This document shows positions 13,572-28,090 of a stretch of 64,000 nucleotides of DNA, piece after piece. The stretch spans positions 35,562,668 to 35,626,667 of the forward strand of contig NC_092569.1 in NCBI RefSeq assembly GCF_037975245.1. Direction: 5' to 3'. Below the pieces are notes generated by a model, which worked only from the letters and a program-made list of their open reading frames with translations, ran no database searches and had not been told where the DNA came from. Position 1 is the first letter of the stretch. Every line of letters starts with the position of its first letter. Source of the stretch: Apostichopus japonicus (lineage: Eukaryota; Echinodermata; Holothuroidea; Aspidochirotida; Stichopodidae). A program made the position numbers and the translations under genes.

Positions 13572-14080
13572 GTAAGTAACAAGTTGCAATTTAAGTAATC
13601 TAAGAACTAATAAATGCATCGGAGTAACAAATGCCTCTTTTCAATACTAAGAAACAATGATTTCATCTTCATTTACATATGAAATTCAAACGTATATGAC
13701 ATTTTCATCATAATAACAACTCTTATGAACTGTTTGGTGAATTTATAGAGAATCCTGGAGAAACTTAATCATAGTAAACGCTTTGTTAATTCATTCAAAG
13801 TTAGAGTGATGATACAGTTTACCCAGTCTCTCTATTTGACATACAACACTTTCGGTCATGACCCAAACGAAAATGAAAGAAAAGACAACACGATATCAAC
13901 TAAGAATGAAATGTATGTATATGCTTATTTTCGGTTCAAACGCAGCACTGATTTTTGTGTGTGCATAGGATGTTCTCTGATCTGTCTCTTTATACAAATG
14001 CACTGACATAAAGCTTACTTGACCTTCAATATCTGCAAGACAAATATGAATAATAATTGTTATTTTCTTCCCTATAGCGT

Positions 14081-14193
<113 letters not shown>

Positions 14194-14719
14194 GATAAAC
14201 GTTCTCGTTGTTGAGTTGTGTATCAGAAATATTGTATTCGAATACTTAAATTAAGTAATATATTAATTATACCTAATTCCTTTAAAACAAAATATTTATT
14301 TCATCCTTATGTCCTGCATGCAATTTTGGGATGAATAATGATGGAAAACAATATATGTTTTTGTTTATCGTTATCATAAAGAAATGGTAATGAGTCAAAC
14401 GAAATTCTTGACATGATTTCATTGTATTTAGGTTTCATATAATAATTGCATGTATGGAACACTAAAAGTCACGACAACATTAATTATAATGATTTTATTA
14501 TTTTACAACTACAAATAATGAATCCAAAACACTAGTACAGTACACTACCTTACTCATGACATAACTCATGGTGGTAATATCAACACAAGCTGGTTAGTAT
14601 TAGGCCTTTGCAATTTGCTTTCGGAACATTCATTCGAATATTTCTAGGCAAGCATATCTCATATTGTATCTCTGACTGAATGCCTACTGACACCTGGCAC
14701 TAATCACCACCGTTTACAG

Positions 14720-14971
14720 ATGAGACAGTTAAACCGGAAACAACAATGGGTATAATCAAACCAACAAGGATGCACTCTACGGATAAAATGCGATCATTTA
14801 CGTCAACCTTTGAAACGTCAAGAACGACAAAAGGTACGTTGGGAACGCAATTGAGTGGCCGAACAGCAACTGCGGCGCAATCAGCAGTTGGAATGCGAAT
14901 ATTACCGTCAACTGATGAAATAACAACACGATCCGAGAATTTGTTGTCAACAACTGGGATGCGTACAACAG
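14720..14971 (+). CDS. gene B exon 3, Ser/Thr-rich linker
   Basis: A 252-nt phase 1-1 exon (84 codons) rich in Thr and Ser (motifs HSTDKMRSFTSTFET, LLSTTGMRTT), a likely O-glycosylated mucin-like stalk. The homologous exon of gene F at 63503-63754 is exactly the same length. It has internal repeats of the type STDEM/STDKM. Confidence 0.8.
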
Positions 14972-15348
14972 GTAACGTGATAACATATGGTATGTTTTTT
15001 CAGTATTTGACTCAGTCGTAAAACAGATTGATACTTACCATTTGACAAGGTGAACGTCAACAAGTATTTGATTTAACGTTGTTTGAATTAATTACAAATT
15101 AAGAACGTTGTTTGTTGTACTTATTTTACAAAAGTATGCTCACGTCCAATCATTTGTATATTTTGTAGATATTACGGGACCAAACGTTTACTACCGCTCC
15201 ACTTAATACTTAGTGTTATCATTGGAAATATCAACAAATGTGATATTTTATCATTCAGTCTTTAGATTCAATCAATTAAATAGCAACAACACCAAGTAAA
15301 TTACTAATTACAACTATGAACTAAACAGTTGAAATTGCATTGCTTTAG

Positions 15349-15415
15349 CCAACCGATACAATAACAACCATCAACAAAAACGACTTTTCGACAACACAAA
15401 AGGTCTCAACAGATA
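15349..15415 (+). pseudogene. decayed Ser/Thr micro-exon in gene B
   Basis: The segment after TTTAG at about 15345-15349 matches the gene C coding stretch around 28123-28184 (STDKMTTIDKEEFSTT). Here the splice donor ACAG|GT has become ACAG|AT, so the exon should be skipped. As a phase 1-1 exon its loss would not shift the frame. Confidence 0.5.
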
Positions 15416-15735
15416 ACGTGATGGCTTAATGTAGCTTCGTTTTCTCTATATGTTTTCTCTAGTTCTTTAATGTTTAAATGATAATATCAACATCAATTCA
15501 ATCTACAGCAGCTCTTTCTGAAACTTTGGTTCACATGCACCTTCACAAGCTGATACATTATGAATGTTCGCCTGAGCAATTAACAGACCACAGTATAAGG
15601 TCTTTAGTCTGTATACACTTTTTCAAAGTAAACAAGTTTATACAGGTTTATCTTAGCTTAGATGGTTTTAAAGGGTTAAAATGTATTGAAAACGATTGAA
15701 AAACGCAAATTGATGCTGATCATTTCCGTTTACAG

Positions 15736-15900
15736 GTGAGAGAATTAAACAGGAAACAACACTGAGTGGAATCAAGTCAACATCGATGCCCCCAATGCCC
15801 TCTACGGATGAAATGCGATTATTTACTTCAACCGTTTTAACGTCAACGGCAGCAACTACAAGTACAGTTGAGTTATCAACAACACGGATGCTTACAAAAG
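15736..15900 (+). CDS. gene B exon 4, Ser/Thr-rich linker
   Basis: A 165-nt phase 1-1 exon (55 codons) with TTTACAG acceptor and AAAG|GTGATA donor. The composition is about half Thr, Ser and Pro (SMPPMPSTDEMRLFTST). It is related to gene C 28190-28331. Confidence 0.75.
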
Positions 15901-16404
15901 GTGATATGAAACTTTTTACTATTAAGCCTACAATTATTATTGTTATTATACATATATATGATGTGGAACGGTAATTCAAAATTATTGATTGAACACAAAC
16001 ATGTTAACACATTTGATATCTTAAATTCATGTCCCAATCAATAGCCACATCCAATAGCCTCACCCATTACCGCTGATAATACGTTTTCTTTGAAATGTAT
16101 TGAAGTACCATCGATTTGAATGAACTAACACATGTCAGAAACCCATTCAAAAATCAAATTAAGGTGGTGAAACTACAAGTAAAGATGTCAGATTGTTGCT
16201 AATTACATGAACTCTCATACTGATACTTACAATAGTTCGTACAGTATAATAGAAACTTCTTCTAGGACTGAAAAGCTCTATTCGGAATTTCAAATTTTGT
16301 ACACATTTTGCACGGTGAGCATTTGAAAGAACCGTCACGTTGTTGAATCTATGGTTAAGAGCAATTACTGCGACTGCCGACTTGAAAATTTCATTATACT
16401 TCAG

Positions 16405-16610
16405 AATCCTGTCCTACCAACATGATATGGATGAACTGTTCATGCCAAACTACGTGCGATGATCCCGAAGGACTCCATGGGTGTTTTAAGAGCTGTAATG
16501 ATGAACCGGGTTATACGTGCGTCTGTCCAGATGGATTCCAAATCAGAGATGGAGCATGCATACCGTTGGAAGAATGCGGGTGTTACCATTCGCCCACAGG
16601 AGTCATTTCG
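16405..16610 (+). CDS. gene B exon 5, TIL cysteine-rich domain
   Basis: A 206-nt exon, phase 1 to phase 0. It encodes a trypsin-inhibitor-like domain with ten Cys. It opens with CPTNMIWMNC, passes CQTTC, GCFKSC and TCVCPDGF, and closes with CIPLEECGCYH, the usual TIL ending. The domain is common in VWD-type and FCGBP-like secreted proteins; here it may be structural or protease-inhibitory. The donor is GTATTT, which is conserved in gene C and as GTATTC in gene D. Confidence 0.9.
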
Positions 16611-17094
16611 GTATTTTCACACAACTCGACAGTTGTGATTTTATCCTGATATGTCAAGACTTCCTTAACTACGAAGATGTGTTTGAGAGCTTAAATATCA
16701 TCACTACCAACAAATAAAATAGCAAGCACATGTTTTGTTCATGTAGCTGTACAGATTGCGTTGAAGAAGTTCCCGTTAACCTTTTGCTATATAGATATAA
16801 GAAAGGGAGATTCATGTTCACATTTGGAGTTCACTATTATGATAGTTTTAGAAGGGTCAGAAAAATTAACTTATATAGGAGATGCAATAAAATTACAAAT
16901 ATGTTTTGTGTGACAGTCCCAACGTTTGGTAAACCAGAAAAGATTTTACAATTTCATTTAGATTAAAAAAGACAATTAATATGAAATTACATTTTTTTTC
17001 GCTGACGTATTATTCAATATCAGCCGTTGAAAAAATCCCGTTTCAGCACAGCTTTATCTTCCCATTGCTTGTAATTGTTAACATTTCTGCACAG

Positions 17095-17385
17095 AACGGA
17101 TCATCGCATGTTAACTTAAACTGCACAAGACGTTGCACATGTGAAAATGATGTTCTCCACTGTAAAGAATACTCCTGCAGTCATAATGCAACATGCTAGA
17201 AACAAGGTCAAAGTTCATCTTGCGAGTGTAAAGAGGGCTACTGGGGAAATGGTACGACTTGTCAAGTAATCACAAACTGTCAGGATGTTTATAATGGTTT
17301 ATCCACCAAAGAAGGCATTTATTCGATACATCCGCCTTCTTGGGCACATGAACCATTCCAAGTTTATTGCAAAGGTGGTTGGATG
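17095..17385 (+). pseudogene. gene B exon 6, EGF-like module plus FReD start, with nonsense codon
   Basis: A 291-nt phase 0-0 exon, the same length as in genes C, D and E. It encodes CTRRCTCENDVLHC, an EGF-like CSHNATC...CECKEGYWGNGTTC, then the FReD opening NCQDVY...PFQVYCKGGW. A TAG at 17197-17199 follows CSHNATC; gene C has CAG there. Confidence 0.9.
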
Positions 17386-18092
17386 GTAAGTTTTCTTCAC
17401 GAAACCAAGACACTTGTCATTTCACATTTCGCATAACTCGTAAATGTTCTTTTGCAGATGCTTTTTCTTTTATATTATTAATATTATCCCATACGTCTGT
17501 AACACTATTGCTGGAACACATTTTCAGTATACGTGGCTGCACGCTGTTAGGTTCCTGTCCTCTTACGAATCAAACCGTGGAGTTGCTATTACCCTGTGAT
17601 CATGCAAACAAGACGTTAATGTTGATTATATTCCACTTAATCTATATATTTCGATCTTTAACTAACATCTTAGATTGTTCCCAAAGCTACTGCTAGCCGC
17701 TCATTTTACAAACAAAATTCTTCACTAAATGACGGCATAGGTCCCTTTATATTACGCTTTGGGTCAAATTTCGACCAGCGATACCAAACGTTCGTCACTT
17801 GAGTAACTTCTGCAAACCTTGTAGGTTACATGAGATATGCCATCATATAGGTAACGTTCATATGGGAAGCAGACAAGAAAGCACAGTTTATAGAATAAAC
17901 TAATTGCATAATAGTAGCAACTTCAGTATTTTCTCAATTATCATGAAGTCTTCCCAATTCTTTCGTCGTCGCATAAACTCATTTCAGCAATTATGAGATC
18001 TCTTCCAGAGGCAACTCTTGTCACCTTCAGTTAAACTGTACATATTCAACTTGTGTATCGTTCTAAAACTAGCGGTTAATTTTTTTATACAG

Positions 18093-18360
18093 CTGTTTCA
18101 GAGGCGAGTTGATGCTTCTGTGTCATTTTTCAATGATTGGATAACCTAAAGAGATGGATTTGGCGATCTCAATTCTAGTTTCTGGCTTGGAAATGAGAAA
18201 ATACATGTCATATCAGCTGGGAGAGATCATCAACTCAGAATTGAAATTTGGTTCAACACCACCAATGATGCCAGTGAATATCTTCATTACAATCTTTTTA
18301 GAATTAGCTCCGAGGCAACAAAATACGAGATAAGGCTTGGAAGTTACACAGGGAGCTTTG
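18093..18360 (+). pseudogene. gene B exon 7, FReD middle, with nonsense codon
   Basis: A 268-nt exon (phase 0 to 1) starting LFQRRVDASVSFFNDW, the FReD signature (usual FQRRxDGSVDFxxxW), then a TAA at 18147-18149, then GFGDLNSSFWLGNEKIH. In gene C the stop codon is TAC. Confidence 0.9.
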
Positions 18361-18771
18361 GTACGTATTTTTCCGCGAATATCACATGCCTCTGACAAGT
18401 TCAATTTAGTCTGGTTTTGTTGACTGAATGTAAAATGTGTAGTTGATTGTTCTTAATGCCATAGCATATTTGTCAAGACCTCTTAAAACTCTTGAAAGCG
18501 TGCGAAGGGGAATTACTCATATGGAAATGCTAACGAAGTTCTTGGGATACTTCAACTAAAATCGAAAGGTACACAATGCTTAGTTGAGGTTTCATGCTTG
18601 TTTAGGCTACAGGAAGCCTTTAGACTGCATCCGAAAAGTATATGACATATCTGTGTTTTTTCAGTTAGCCTGTAACAATAACTGTAAAAAGAAATGGATA
18701 AGTTTGTAAAAAGTCTTCTCATGAAATTTTAAAGAAGCTTAATATAAAAACTCTCTTTTTATATTAAACAG

Positions 18772-19022
18772 ATTATGACTACATGGATTACCATCGAGAT
18801 ATGAAATTTTCTACCTACGATCAGGACAATGACTTAGTTCTTCAAAATTGTGCTGTTAGTGAATTCCATCCCGGCGGCTGGTGGTTCAATGGTTGTTTTG
18901 CTATTACGTTAAATGGAATCTACGGTGGCCCTTGGGATACAGGAATATGTTTGTTTCAAAGGAATACTCTCGATTACAACTGTTCTGTTGTAGCAGTGGA
19001 TATGAAAATTAAGCCGTTGTGA
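18772..19022 (+). CDS. gene B exon 8, FReD C-terminal half
   Basis: A 251-nt last exon ending in TGA. The calcium site FSTYDQDND is present. In the binding-pocket motif the His of CHxxNLNG is Phe (GCFAITLNG), unlike genes A and C. It ends VDMKIKPL. Open, but downstream of two stops in the same gene. Confidence 0.85.
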
Positions 19023-20150
19023 GGCTCTACTTACAGATATTCACGACCATTTCTTCTGTGAAATCGTGATACCCACAGATTTAAAAAAAAATACTTTGTG
19101 ACGTTTCGGCCCTCAGAACATGCAATGAACTTGATAATCAGGTCATATTATTAAAACACTAGAAGCTAAGATTATGAAGAACTGAAGTGTGAGTCTTATT
19201 ACTCAAGTTTCGTTACTATAAGACCACATCATGACAGGGGAATGAGGGTTGTTTGTTCAATTTTCCCAAACCAGCAGATTATGATATTCAAATTTAAACT
19301 TGTAGTTGATAAAGATACTACACCCTCCTATTCACAAGATGAGGAATATAATAGTGAATTTATCGATTGTGTTGCACGGACACATTTTTGGTATCAGAAG
19401 TCATATGTAAGGAAACAATTTGCGAAATTGTAATAGGAACCACTTTCACTTTCACCTCGTAATACAGATTATAATTCTTATATGAAGCAGATTACCTTCA
19501 CTGTGATGGGATCCTCGCAAATATCAAACGAAAAGGTTTTGCCATCACATAGCTTTGTTATTCTATGTTATTTTATTTGGACCTCAACATACTAGTTTTA
19601 TTAAGAAAGTATTTTTTGGATTAGCGTGTCATCGTTAATAGACTGACTTATTAGCATACTAAATTTATGTGTAGCACCTGTTCACTATTTGCTTGAGGAG
19701 ATTCAAGGAAATGTGCAAAATAAGGTAAAGTGCCGTAATGGAAAGCTGGATTGTGCGATACTTTCAATGTCACAAGTTCGTTAAATTTGCTAGCTCGGTC
19801 AACAACATATTTACAAGGTATCAGCTGTAGAAGAACATGAGGCTTTATAGGTAATTAACATTAATGCTAAAGTATGATGTGTTAGAATTCAGAAATATTA
19901 ATTTACTAATAACAAGTTTAGTCAAACAGTGTGTAAGACTTACATTTGTAAATAAAGAACTTTAACAATCTTTGGATGACAATGAAGTTTGTTATTGAAA
20001 TATTTGTTGTTGTTGAAAAAGAGGTTCAATATAATTTTACTCTTTGTTAGATATTTACACATAAATTAATCCGTGTCCTTCTTTTTCGGGTTTTCTGCTT
20101 TCATCATTTTGATTTGACACTCATCACACCACACACATACACAAATATTC
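19023..20150. other. gene B 3' flank
   Basis: Sequence alignable by eye with the 3' flank of gene A (about 7434-8300), including a variant poly(A) signal ATTAAA at 19150-19155. No separate gene is seen. Confidence 0.5.
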
Positions 20151-20290
20151 AGATGTTCACTTCCTGCTACAAAAGTGTTCAATACATGGAAGTAGAACAA
20201 GTACATTACATAGTATACTTATACGGTAACCTACAGCATGTTGTCACTCGAGTTTCATGCCTGTAGCCATAGCAACAAACCGCACAACCG
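20150..20290 (-). mobile_element. repeat segment with decayed hammerhead-like sequence
   Basis: This segment matches 26310-26440, which carries an intact-looking hammerhead. Here the minus strand keeps GAAAC, the self-complementary ACTCGAGT and the ACAAC stem I strand (20240-20265), but the CTGATGA core is corrupted and the cleavage triplet is GUG, which does not cleave. It is a dead copy, possibly of the terminal region of a Penelope-like element. Confidence 0.55.
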
Positions 20291-20328
20291 TGCTAGGAAG
20301 AAATTAAGTTACATACACGACTGTTGTC

Positions 20329-20542
<214 letters not shown>

Positions 20543-20601
20543 CAATTGGTATGACAGATATATAGTAAATCCATAAAGAATAACACACCAGACAAATTCC
20601 A

Positions 20602-20643
20602 CTTTACGACCGGTTTCGTCCTTTTGGGACTCATCAGGCGAAG
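20602..20643 (-). ncRNA. hammerhead ribozyme, type I, copy 1
   Basis: Minus strand 5' to 3': stem I CTTCGC (20643-20638), core CTGATGA (20637-20631), stem II GTCC-CAAAA-GGAC (20630-20618), GAAA (20617-20614), a minimal stem III of the palindrome ACCGGT, then C17 at 20608 followed by the stem I strand GTAAAG (20607-20602). The cleavage triplet GUC is allowed. Stem I pairs 5 of 6 positions, with one C-A mismatch. The two-base-pair stem III suggests it works best as a dimer. Confidence 0.8.
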
Positions 20644-20646
20644 GTA

Positions 20647-20700
20647 GGAATCGAACCCCGGATCTTTGTGTCACGAACCAAAGTCCGTACCACTCGACCA
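20647..20700 (-). promoter_or_regulatory. tRNA-like internal pol III promoter, copy 1
   Basis: The minus strand A box TGGTCGAGTGG (20700-20690) and B box GGTTCGATTCC (20657-20647) match the consensus. Between them CTTTG and CAAAG form an anticodon-like stem. The T-arm is poorly paired and no acceptor stem is present, so it is tRNA-derived, not a tRNA gene. Confidence 0.75.
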
Positions 20701-20806
20701 CAGTGAATCTATTGGTGTGTTAAAACGTATATATTGGCTTTGTGTAGCAAGTGGTATGACAGATATGTAGTAAATCAATAAAGAATAACACACCAGAAAA
20801 ATTCCA

Positions 20807-20848
20807 CTTCACGACCTGTTTCGTCCCTTCGGGACTCATCAGGCGAAG
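20807..20848 (-). ncRNA. hammerhead ribozyme, type I, copy 2
   Basis: Same layout as copy 1 and better paired. Stem I CTTCGC (20848-20843) pairs with GTGAAG (20812-20807) over all six positions, with one G-U. The core is CTGATGA, stem II is GTCCC-GAA-GGGAC, then GAAA, the short ACAGGT segment, and the cleavage triplet GUC with C17 at 20813. The changes in stem I and stem II against copy 1 keep or improve pairing. Confidence 0.82.
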
Positions 20849-20851
20849 GTA

Positions 20852-20905
20852 GGAATCGAACCCCGGATCTTTGTGTCACGAACCAAAGTCCGCACCACTC
20901 GACCA
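20852..20905 (-). promoter_or_regulatory. tRNA-like internal pol III promoter, copy 2
   Basis: The A box TGGTCGAGTGG (20905-20895) and B box GGTTCGATTCC (20862-20852) are identical to copy 1, with the same CTTTG/CAAAG stem. Confidence 0.75.
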
Positions 20906-21174
20906 CAGTGAATCTATTGGTGTGTTAAAGCGTATAAATTGGCTTTAAATAACTGTCATTAAGGGCGTATTACCCAAGTGTAATGATTGTAAAGAGTGCA
21001 CCCCTGGCGCTTTGAATCTGAAAATTTAACACAGAATAACCACTCTTTATAGGCAATCGGTCAGGGAGGGGTCAAAGGGAAGAAGTGTGATCACGATGCA
21101 AAATTTATACATTTAAGAATGAATAAATCATAAATTATTTCACTTTAAAAGAAATTGGTCTTTATTGAATTAAC

Positions 21175-21322
<148 letters not shown>

Positions 21323-21649
21323 ATTGTGTCTCTGCGTATAATTCTATAGAATTACATTTCATACTGTATACGAAACGACATCAATACTTTTCGATCAAGA
21401 ACATTTTTCGTTTTAGTTCTCGTTTTTGGCGAAAACTACACTTTACAATAACGCTGAACTTCAATCACGTGATTTTTTGTGTAAACGGTAAAATTCTGTA
21501 TTTAATAACAATACTTTACATATACAATAACCTTTTTCTTATACATTTGATAGTTTAGTTTTATTTCTCTATCAGAATAACTCCAATAGTCAAATTACCG
21601 CTCATAACACGTATTCTTCGCAATATGTTGCATTACATGCATATGTTGC

Positions 21650-22635
21650 ATATGTTGCATTACATATGTTGCATTCTAATGAACTAGAAAAGTTTAGTAA
21701 CTGGTTTCGGTCAAACAAGCTTTCTGTTAATGTCAACAAGACACACTACACTGTTTTTAATTCCTCCAACAACCCTCCTCAAGTTCACAACATTAATATG
21801 AATTGTACACCATTAACAATGTTGACTACATAACATTTTTAGGTGTATATATTGATTCAAAACTAAGTTGGCAACAACATATTTCAGCAATCTGTTCTAA
21901 GGTCGCAAGGAACATTGGTATACTCGCTAAAATAAAACATTTCCTACCGACACACATTCTAAGAATGATTTATAATACGCTCATTCTACCTCATCTGTCC
22001 TACTGTTCTATTATTTGGTCTGGTGCTAACATAACTTGTCTTGACCGTCTCAATAAACTACAAAAAGGCGCAATACGTAACATAACACATGCTGCATTTC
22101 GTCAGCATACTAGTCCATTGTTTAAAGGTCAAAACCTGCTGAAATTAAATGATATTATAAGGCTACAACTTGCTGTATTTACGTATAAAGCATGGCATGG
22201 GCTACTTCCGGGTTCCTTTCATAATTTCTATACAATTAAAGTAGAATTATACAATTATAATACCCGAAATAGACAAAATGCTCATTGCAACTTATATCAT
22301 ACGAAATTAGGTACACGCAGCTTTCGCAACCGTGCAACTAAGTTATGGAACTCATTAAGCAATATCGTTAAATCTAAGGCTACAAAGAATTCATTTAAGA
22401 AATGTTTAAAAAAAAGAATTGATATCATCATATTAAATTATGTAAATGAGTTATTTACTTCAGCAGTTTCTGTACATTATGTAACAAACATTCAATTTGT
22501 ATTTATTAATTATTTTTTTTCTTTAGGGAGTCATCCACTTTGTTAAGCTTTTTAAGCTTTATGGAAGACTTCCCTCCGCTTTGTACTTCTGTGGAAAAAC
22601 AAATAAATAAATAAAATAAATAAATAAATAAATTA
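21650..22635 (+). mobile_element. 5'-truncated non-LTR retrotransposon (C-terminal reverse transcriptase)
   Basis: 21668-21800 encodes the end of an RT palm/thumb region (FSNWFRSNKLSVNVNKTH) and, after a frameshift near 21800, 21803-22546 continues with FLGVYIDSKLSWQQHI and GILAKIKHFLPTHILRMIYN, typical of Jockey/CR1/RTE-type RT C-termini. The 3' end is an (AAAT)n tail at 22597-22633. ATTAC flanks both ends in part and may be the target duplication. It is a dead insertion within B'. Confidence 0.8.
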
Positions 22636-22921
22636 CCCTCGGTTTAATTAAACTGACACATTTTACAAAAACACCTGAGAAGTCATAGTGAATTGGTGAT
22701 GCTACAAGTAACGATATCCTGATTGTGCTAATCATATAATCTTTCATAATGATACTTAAAATAGCATGATAGAGATTTATTCTAGGAAATTATATCTCTA
22801 TTCGGAATTTGTAGTTTTTTAAACATTTTGCCAGGTGAGCATTTGAAAGAAACTTCACGTTGTTGAATCCATGCTTAAGAACAATTGTTGCGACTGTCAA
22901 CTAAATTTCATTACACCTCAG

Positions 22922-23060
22922 AGTCCTGTCCAACCAATATGATAGGATGAACTGTTCATACCAAACTACGTGCGAGAATCTCGACAGACTCAATGGGTGT
23001 TTTAAGAGCTGTGATGATGAAACAGATTGCATGTGTGTTTATCCAGATGGATTCTTAATC
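22922..23060 (+). pseudogene. TIL exon relic of gene B'
   Basis: The nucleotide match to 16405-16540 is clear (CAAACTACGTGCG, GGGTGTTTTAAGAGCTGTGATGATG, GATGGAGCATGCA) despite a single-base deletion near its start and many substitutions. It cannot encode an intact TIL domain. Confidence 0.75.
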
Positions 23061-23338
23061 AGAGATGGAGCATGCACACATCCATACGAAATTTTGTTTG
23101 GAGCACCTTAGGTATTGTACACGTGTGTAGAGATTTACGATCTGTAACATCATAATATCTTGAAATATCCTTGTTTTAATGTTACATGTTTCTAGATTTG
23201 TCAAAAATGATTAAGACACGGCTGAAAGCAATGATATGGACGTTTCAAGGCAAGCGAAAAGAAATAATAAACTGCTCATCATATCCTTTATGAGCTCCAT
23301 CAAACAGGGTTTGCATCATTCATAGACGATTAGTCTGT

Positions 23339-23722
23339 ATGAAATCGTTTAAGGTACACCCCATGCTAGTTTTTCGTCAGCCCCCCCAACCTCAGATTTT
23401 AATTCACTTCCTCCAAAATTTCTTACCGAGTTTTCACCTCCACGGTAATTTCCGTAGCGGAAAACCTGGGTGTCAGATATACCCCGTGTTACCCCGGGTA
23501 ATGTGTTTAAAAATTCCCAATGTTGACAATGGTCTAAGACCCTCTTCCTTCTCTTGTGATACTAGCAATGCCATTTACATAATATATTGTGACGTTCTTT
23601 GTAAAAAGGGCAATTATGTAGGTGAAACACTCTCTCGGTTTCGCTTACGTTTTAGTAATAAAATTAAAAAAAAAAACGATTCGTGATAATTGTGCAGAAT
23701 ACCCCGTCTCCGAACATTGCAG
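23339..23722 (+). mobile_element. Penelope-like element fragment, GIY-YIG endonuclease end
   Basis: The frame 23339-23686 encodes FSCDTSNAIYIIYC then [19 protein letters not shown], the shape of the C-terminal GIY-YIG endonuclease of Penelope-like retroelements (Cys-rich linker, IYII.C, YVGET). It continues after a one-base shift as [15 protein letters not shown] and is cut off by a (TA)n tract at 23724. The reverse transcriptase part is missing. Confidence 0.75.
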
Positions 23723-26300
<2,578 letters not shown>

Positions 26301-26304
26301 AAAT

Positions 26305-26520
26305 AACACAGATTCAGGTGTTGAACTCCTGCTGCAAAGGTGCTCGATGTACAAGAACATAATAAAGTATACCTATACGGTAATTAAAAGCATGTTGTTA
26401 CCCGAGTTTCACGCCTGTGCGGCGATCATCAGACAACTGGACGCAAACGGTCGTGTGAACCTATTTCCTTTTATATCACGGTTGGGAGACCTGCTACCAG
26501 GGCGACACTTTGAGATGAAC
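26305..26520 (-). mobile_element. repeat segment carrying a hammerhead, possible Penelope-like terminal region
   Basis: It matches 20150-20290 over its first 130 bp, so it is a dispersed repeat, and it holds the hammerhead at 26394-26437. Assignment to a Penelope-like element rests on the known presence of short-stem-III type I hammerheads in that class and on the GIY-YIG fragment 2.7 kb away. Confidence 0.5.
26394..26437 (-). ncRNA. hammerhead ribozyme, type I, third copy
   Basis: Minus strand: stem I GTTGT (26437-26433), core CTGATGA (26432-26426), stem II CGCC-GCACA-GGCG flanked by a U-U (26425-26411), GAAA (26410-26407), short stem III ACTC/GGGT, cleavage triplet GUA with A17 at 26399, then ACAAC (26398-26394), which pairs fully with GTTGT. 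All core positions are present. The weak first pair of stem II may lower activity. Confidence 0.72.
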
Positions 26521-28090
26521 TTTGCTTTTTTATTCTGTCCTTATAACGTACGATGATACCTCAATGAAAATATGATCAGAGTCATTATTGAGATGCGTAC
26601 TGAGTTCATCCCTGTTTACAAAATTAATATTACTTTTAATGTAAATGACCACGCCCCTTTCCTTTCTATCAATCATAACGTTATGAACAAAGTTTTATCC
26701 ATCAATAATATACAAGTCATACAATGTTGTGCTATTGATCAAAGTTTCTCATATTGCAAACAAATTAGGTGAACTCCCAAAGTGCTTGAGCATATTGTAA
26801 ATTGAGTCAATTTTTGTTGTGAAGACTGCGTGAATTTATATGAAGAATAGAAGGCTCACAATTCTCATTTTCAGGAAAGACATTGATTGACAAATTCATT
26901 TTCAGTTAACTCATTACTAGTGTGGCGGGCGAGTCCATCAATATTACTTGTTACGTTCGTAAAACTGGTATAGACAAAATGATAAACAATTTGTTGCCAA
27001 AAGAATGTGTAGCTGATTGCATGAACTAACACAGCAATAAAGTAAGTACATTTTCCAATATAAAAAGAACGATTATAACAATTAAAAAAAAAATGGAATT
27101 TGATAATTCTGACTTAGTCATGGCGTTAAAAAGTATTAATAATAACACCTCACAGCTAAGTCACGAGTACCAGAAACAACCACTTTAGACTGGTGATCAT
27201 CTGCAGACTTTTTCATGGCAATGATCCTGCCGACCCAAGGTCAACATCGATATACTTCCCGTAACTTTTGGGTTTTGTTCAGCATAGATTAGTTTTGCTG
27301 GGCCAGGTTTTCAGAAATTACAATCACGTAGACTTTAGCTTACGTCTGTCATTCATAATAAGGGCTGCTTTGGTATGCTATAAGTTTAACGAGAAGAGCC
27401 GATGAACGAGCAACCTTGTCGTGGGATTTTCCGACAGTAGCGGTCGATAGCTGAATCACTGAGAGGTACGCTCAGTTTTTCTTGGGCAATTATATTGATC
27501 AACTGCAACTCCAATGATATAAAGCAATTAATGCTGCCACGACATGCCCTGGATCTAATAATTATGTTCCCAATATTTTATTCACCGTTTTTTTTTTTTT
27601 TTGGGGGGGGGGGCTAGTGTGACGTCAATGGTCATGCACTATATGTGATATTTAACATTGAAAGAAATGTTTCTTGGGCAAAGTTTTTCATTAAAAAGCA
27701 ATTTTCCCAACTTCATTGGAAGAAGATTTCAGAGGAAGCAGTAACATGTATATTTACTAGACATACTCAACAATTGTTCCAAATTATGAATCGTTAAAGC
27801 TTCAAATAACATTACCAAGTAATGTTACCTGTTAAATTCATATGCGCTTTGTATTTTCAAAAGTGTATCGAATTTCTTTAATGACATAAACTACCCTCTT
27901 TTCTTGAACAAAGATGTGAAATTTAACCTAAATGAATATTTATTCTCTACCTAATTGACAAATTTCCTGTGGCACAATTTTTTTTCTTACAATATAGTGT
28001 TTCTAACAAACCTGTTTGTGCTTAAAATGGCAAAACAGCAGGCTGTAATATCGAATACTTCCAACACAGAGTGAATTATTAAGTACAAAC
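26521..28090. other. non-coding stretch before gene C
   Basis: Searched for a signal-peptide exon and a Cys exon like those of gene B; none seen. It contains a T16-G10 homopolymer junction at about 27585-27612. Confidence 0.4.

Noticed and set aside
14798..14986. Minus-strand frames opposite the Ser/Thr exons (also 15668-15979 and 63447-63719)
   Set aside because: Antisense shadows of exons with ACA/TCA-rich codons.
20647..20700. Genuine tRNA gene on the minus strand
   Set aside because: A and B boxes are perfect, but the T-arm pairs badly and there is no acceptor stem; the segment is duplicated with the hammerhead element, so it is tRNA-derived.
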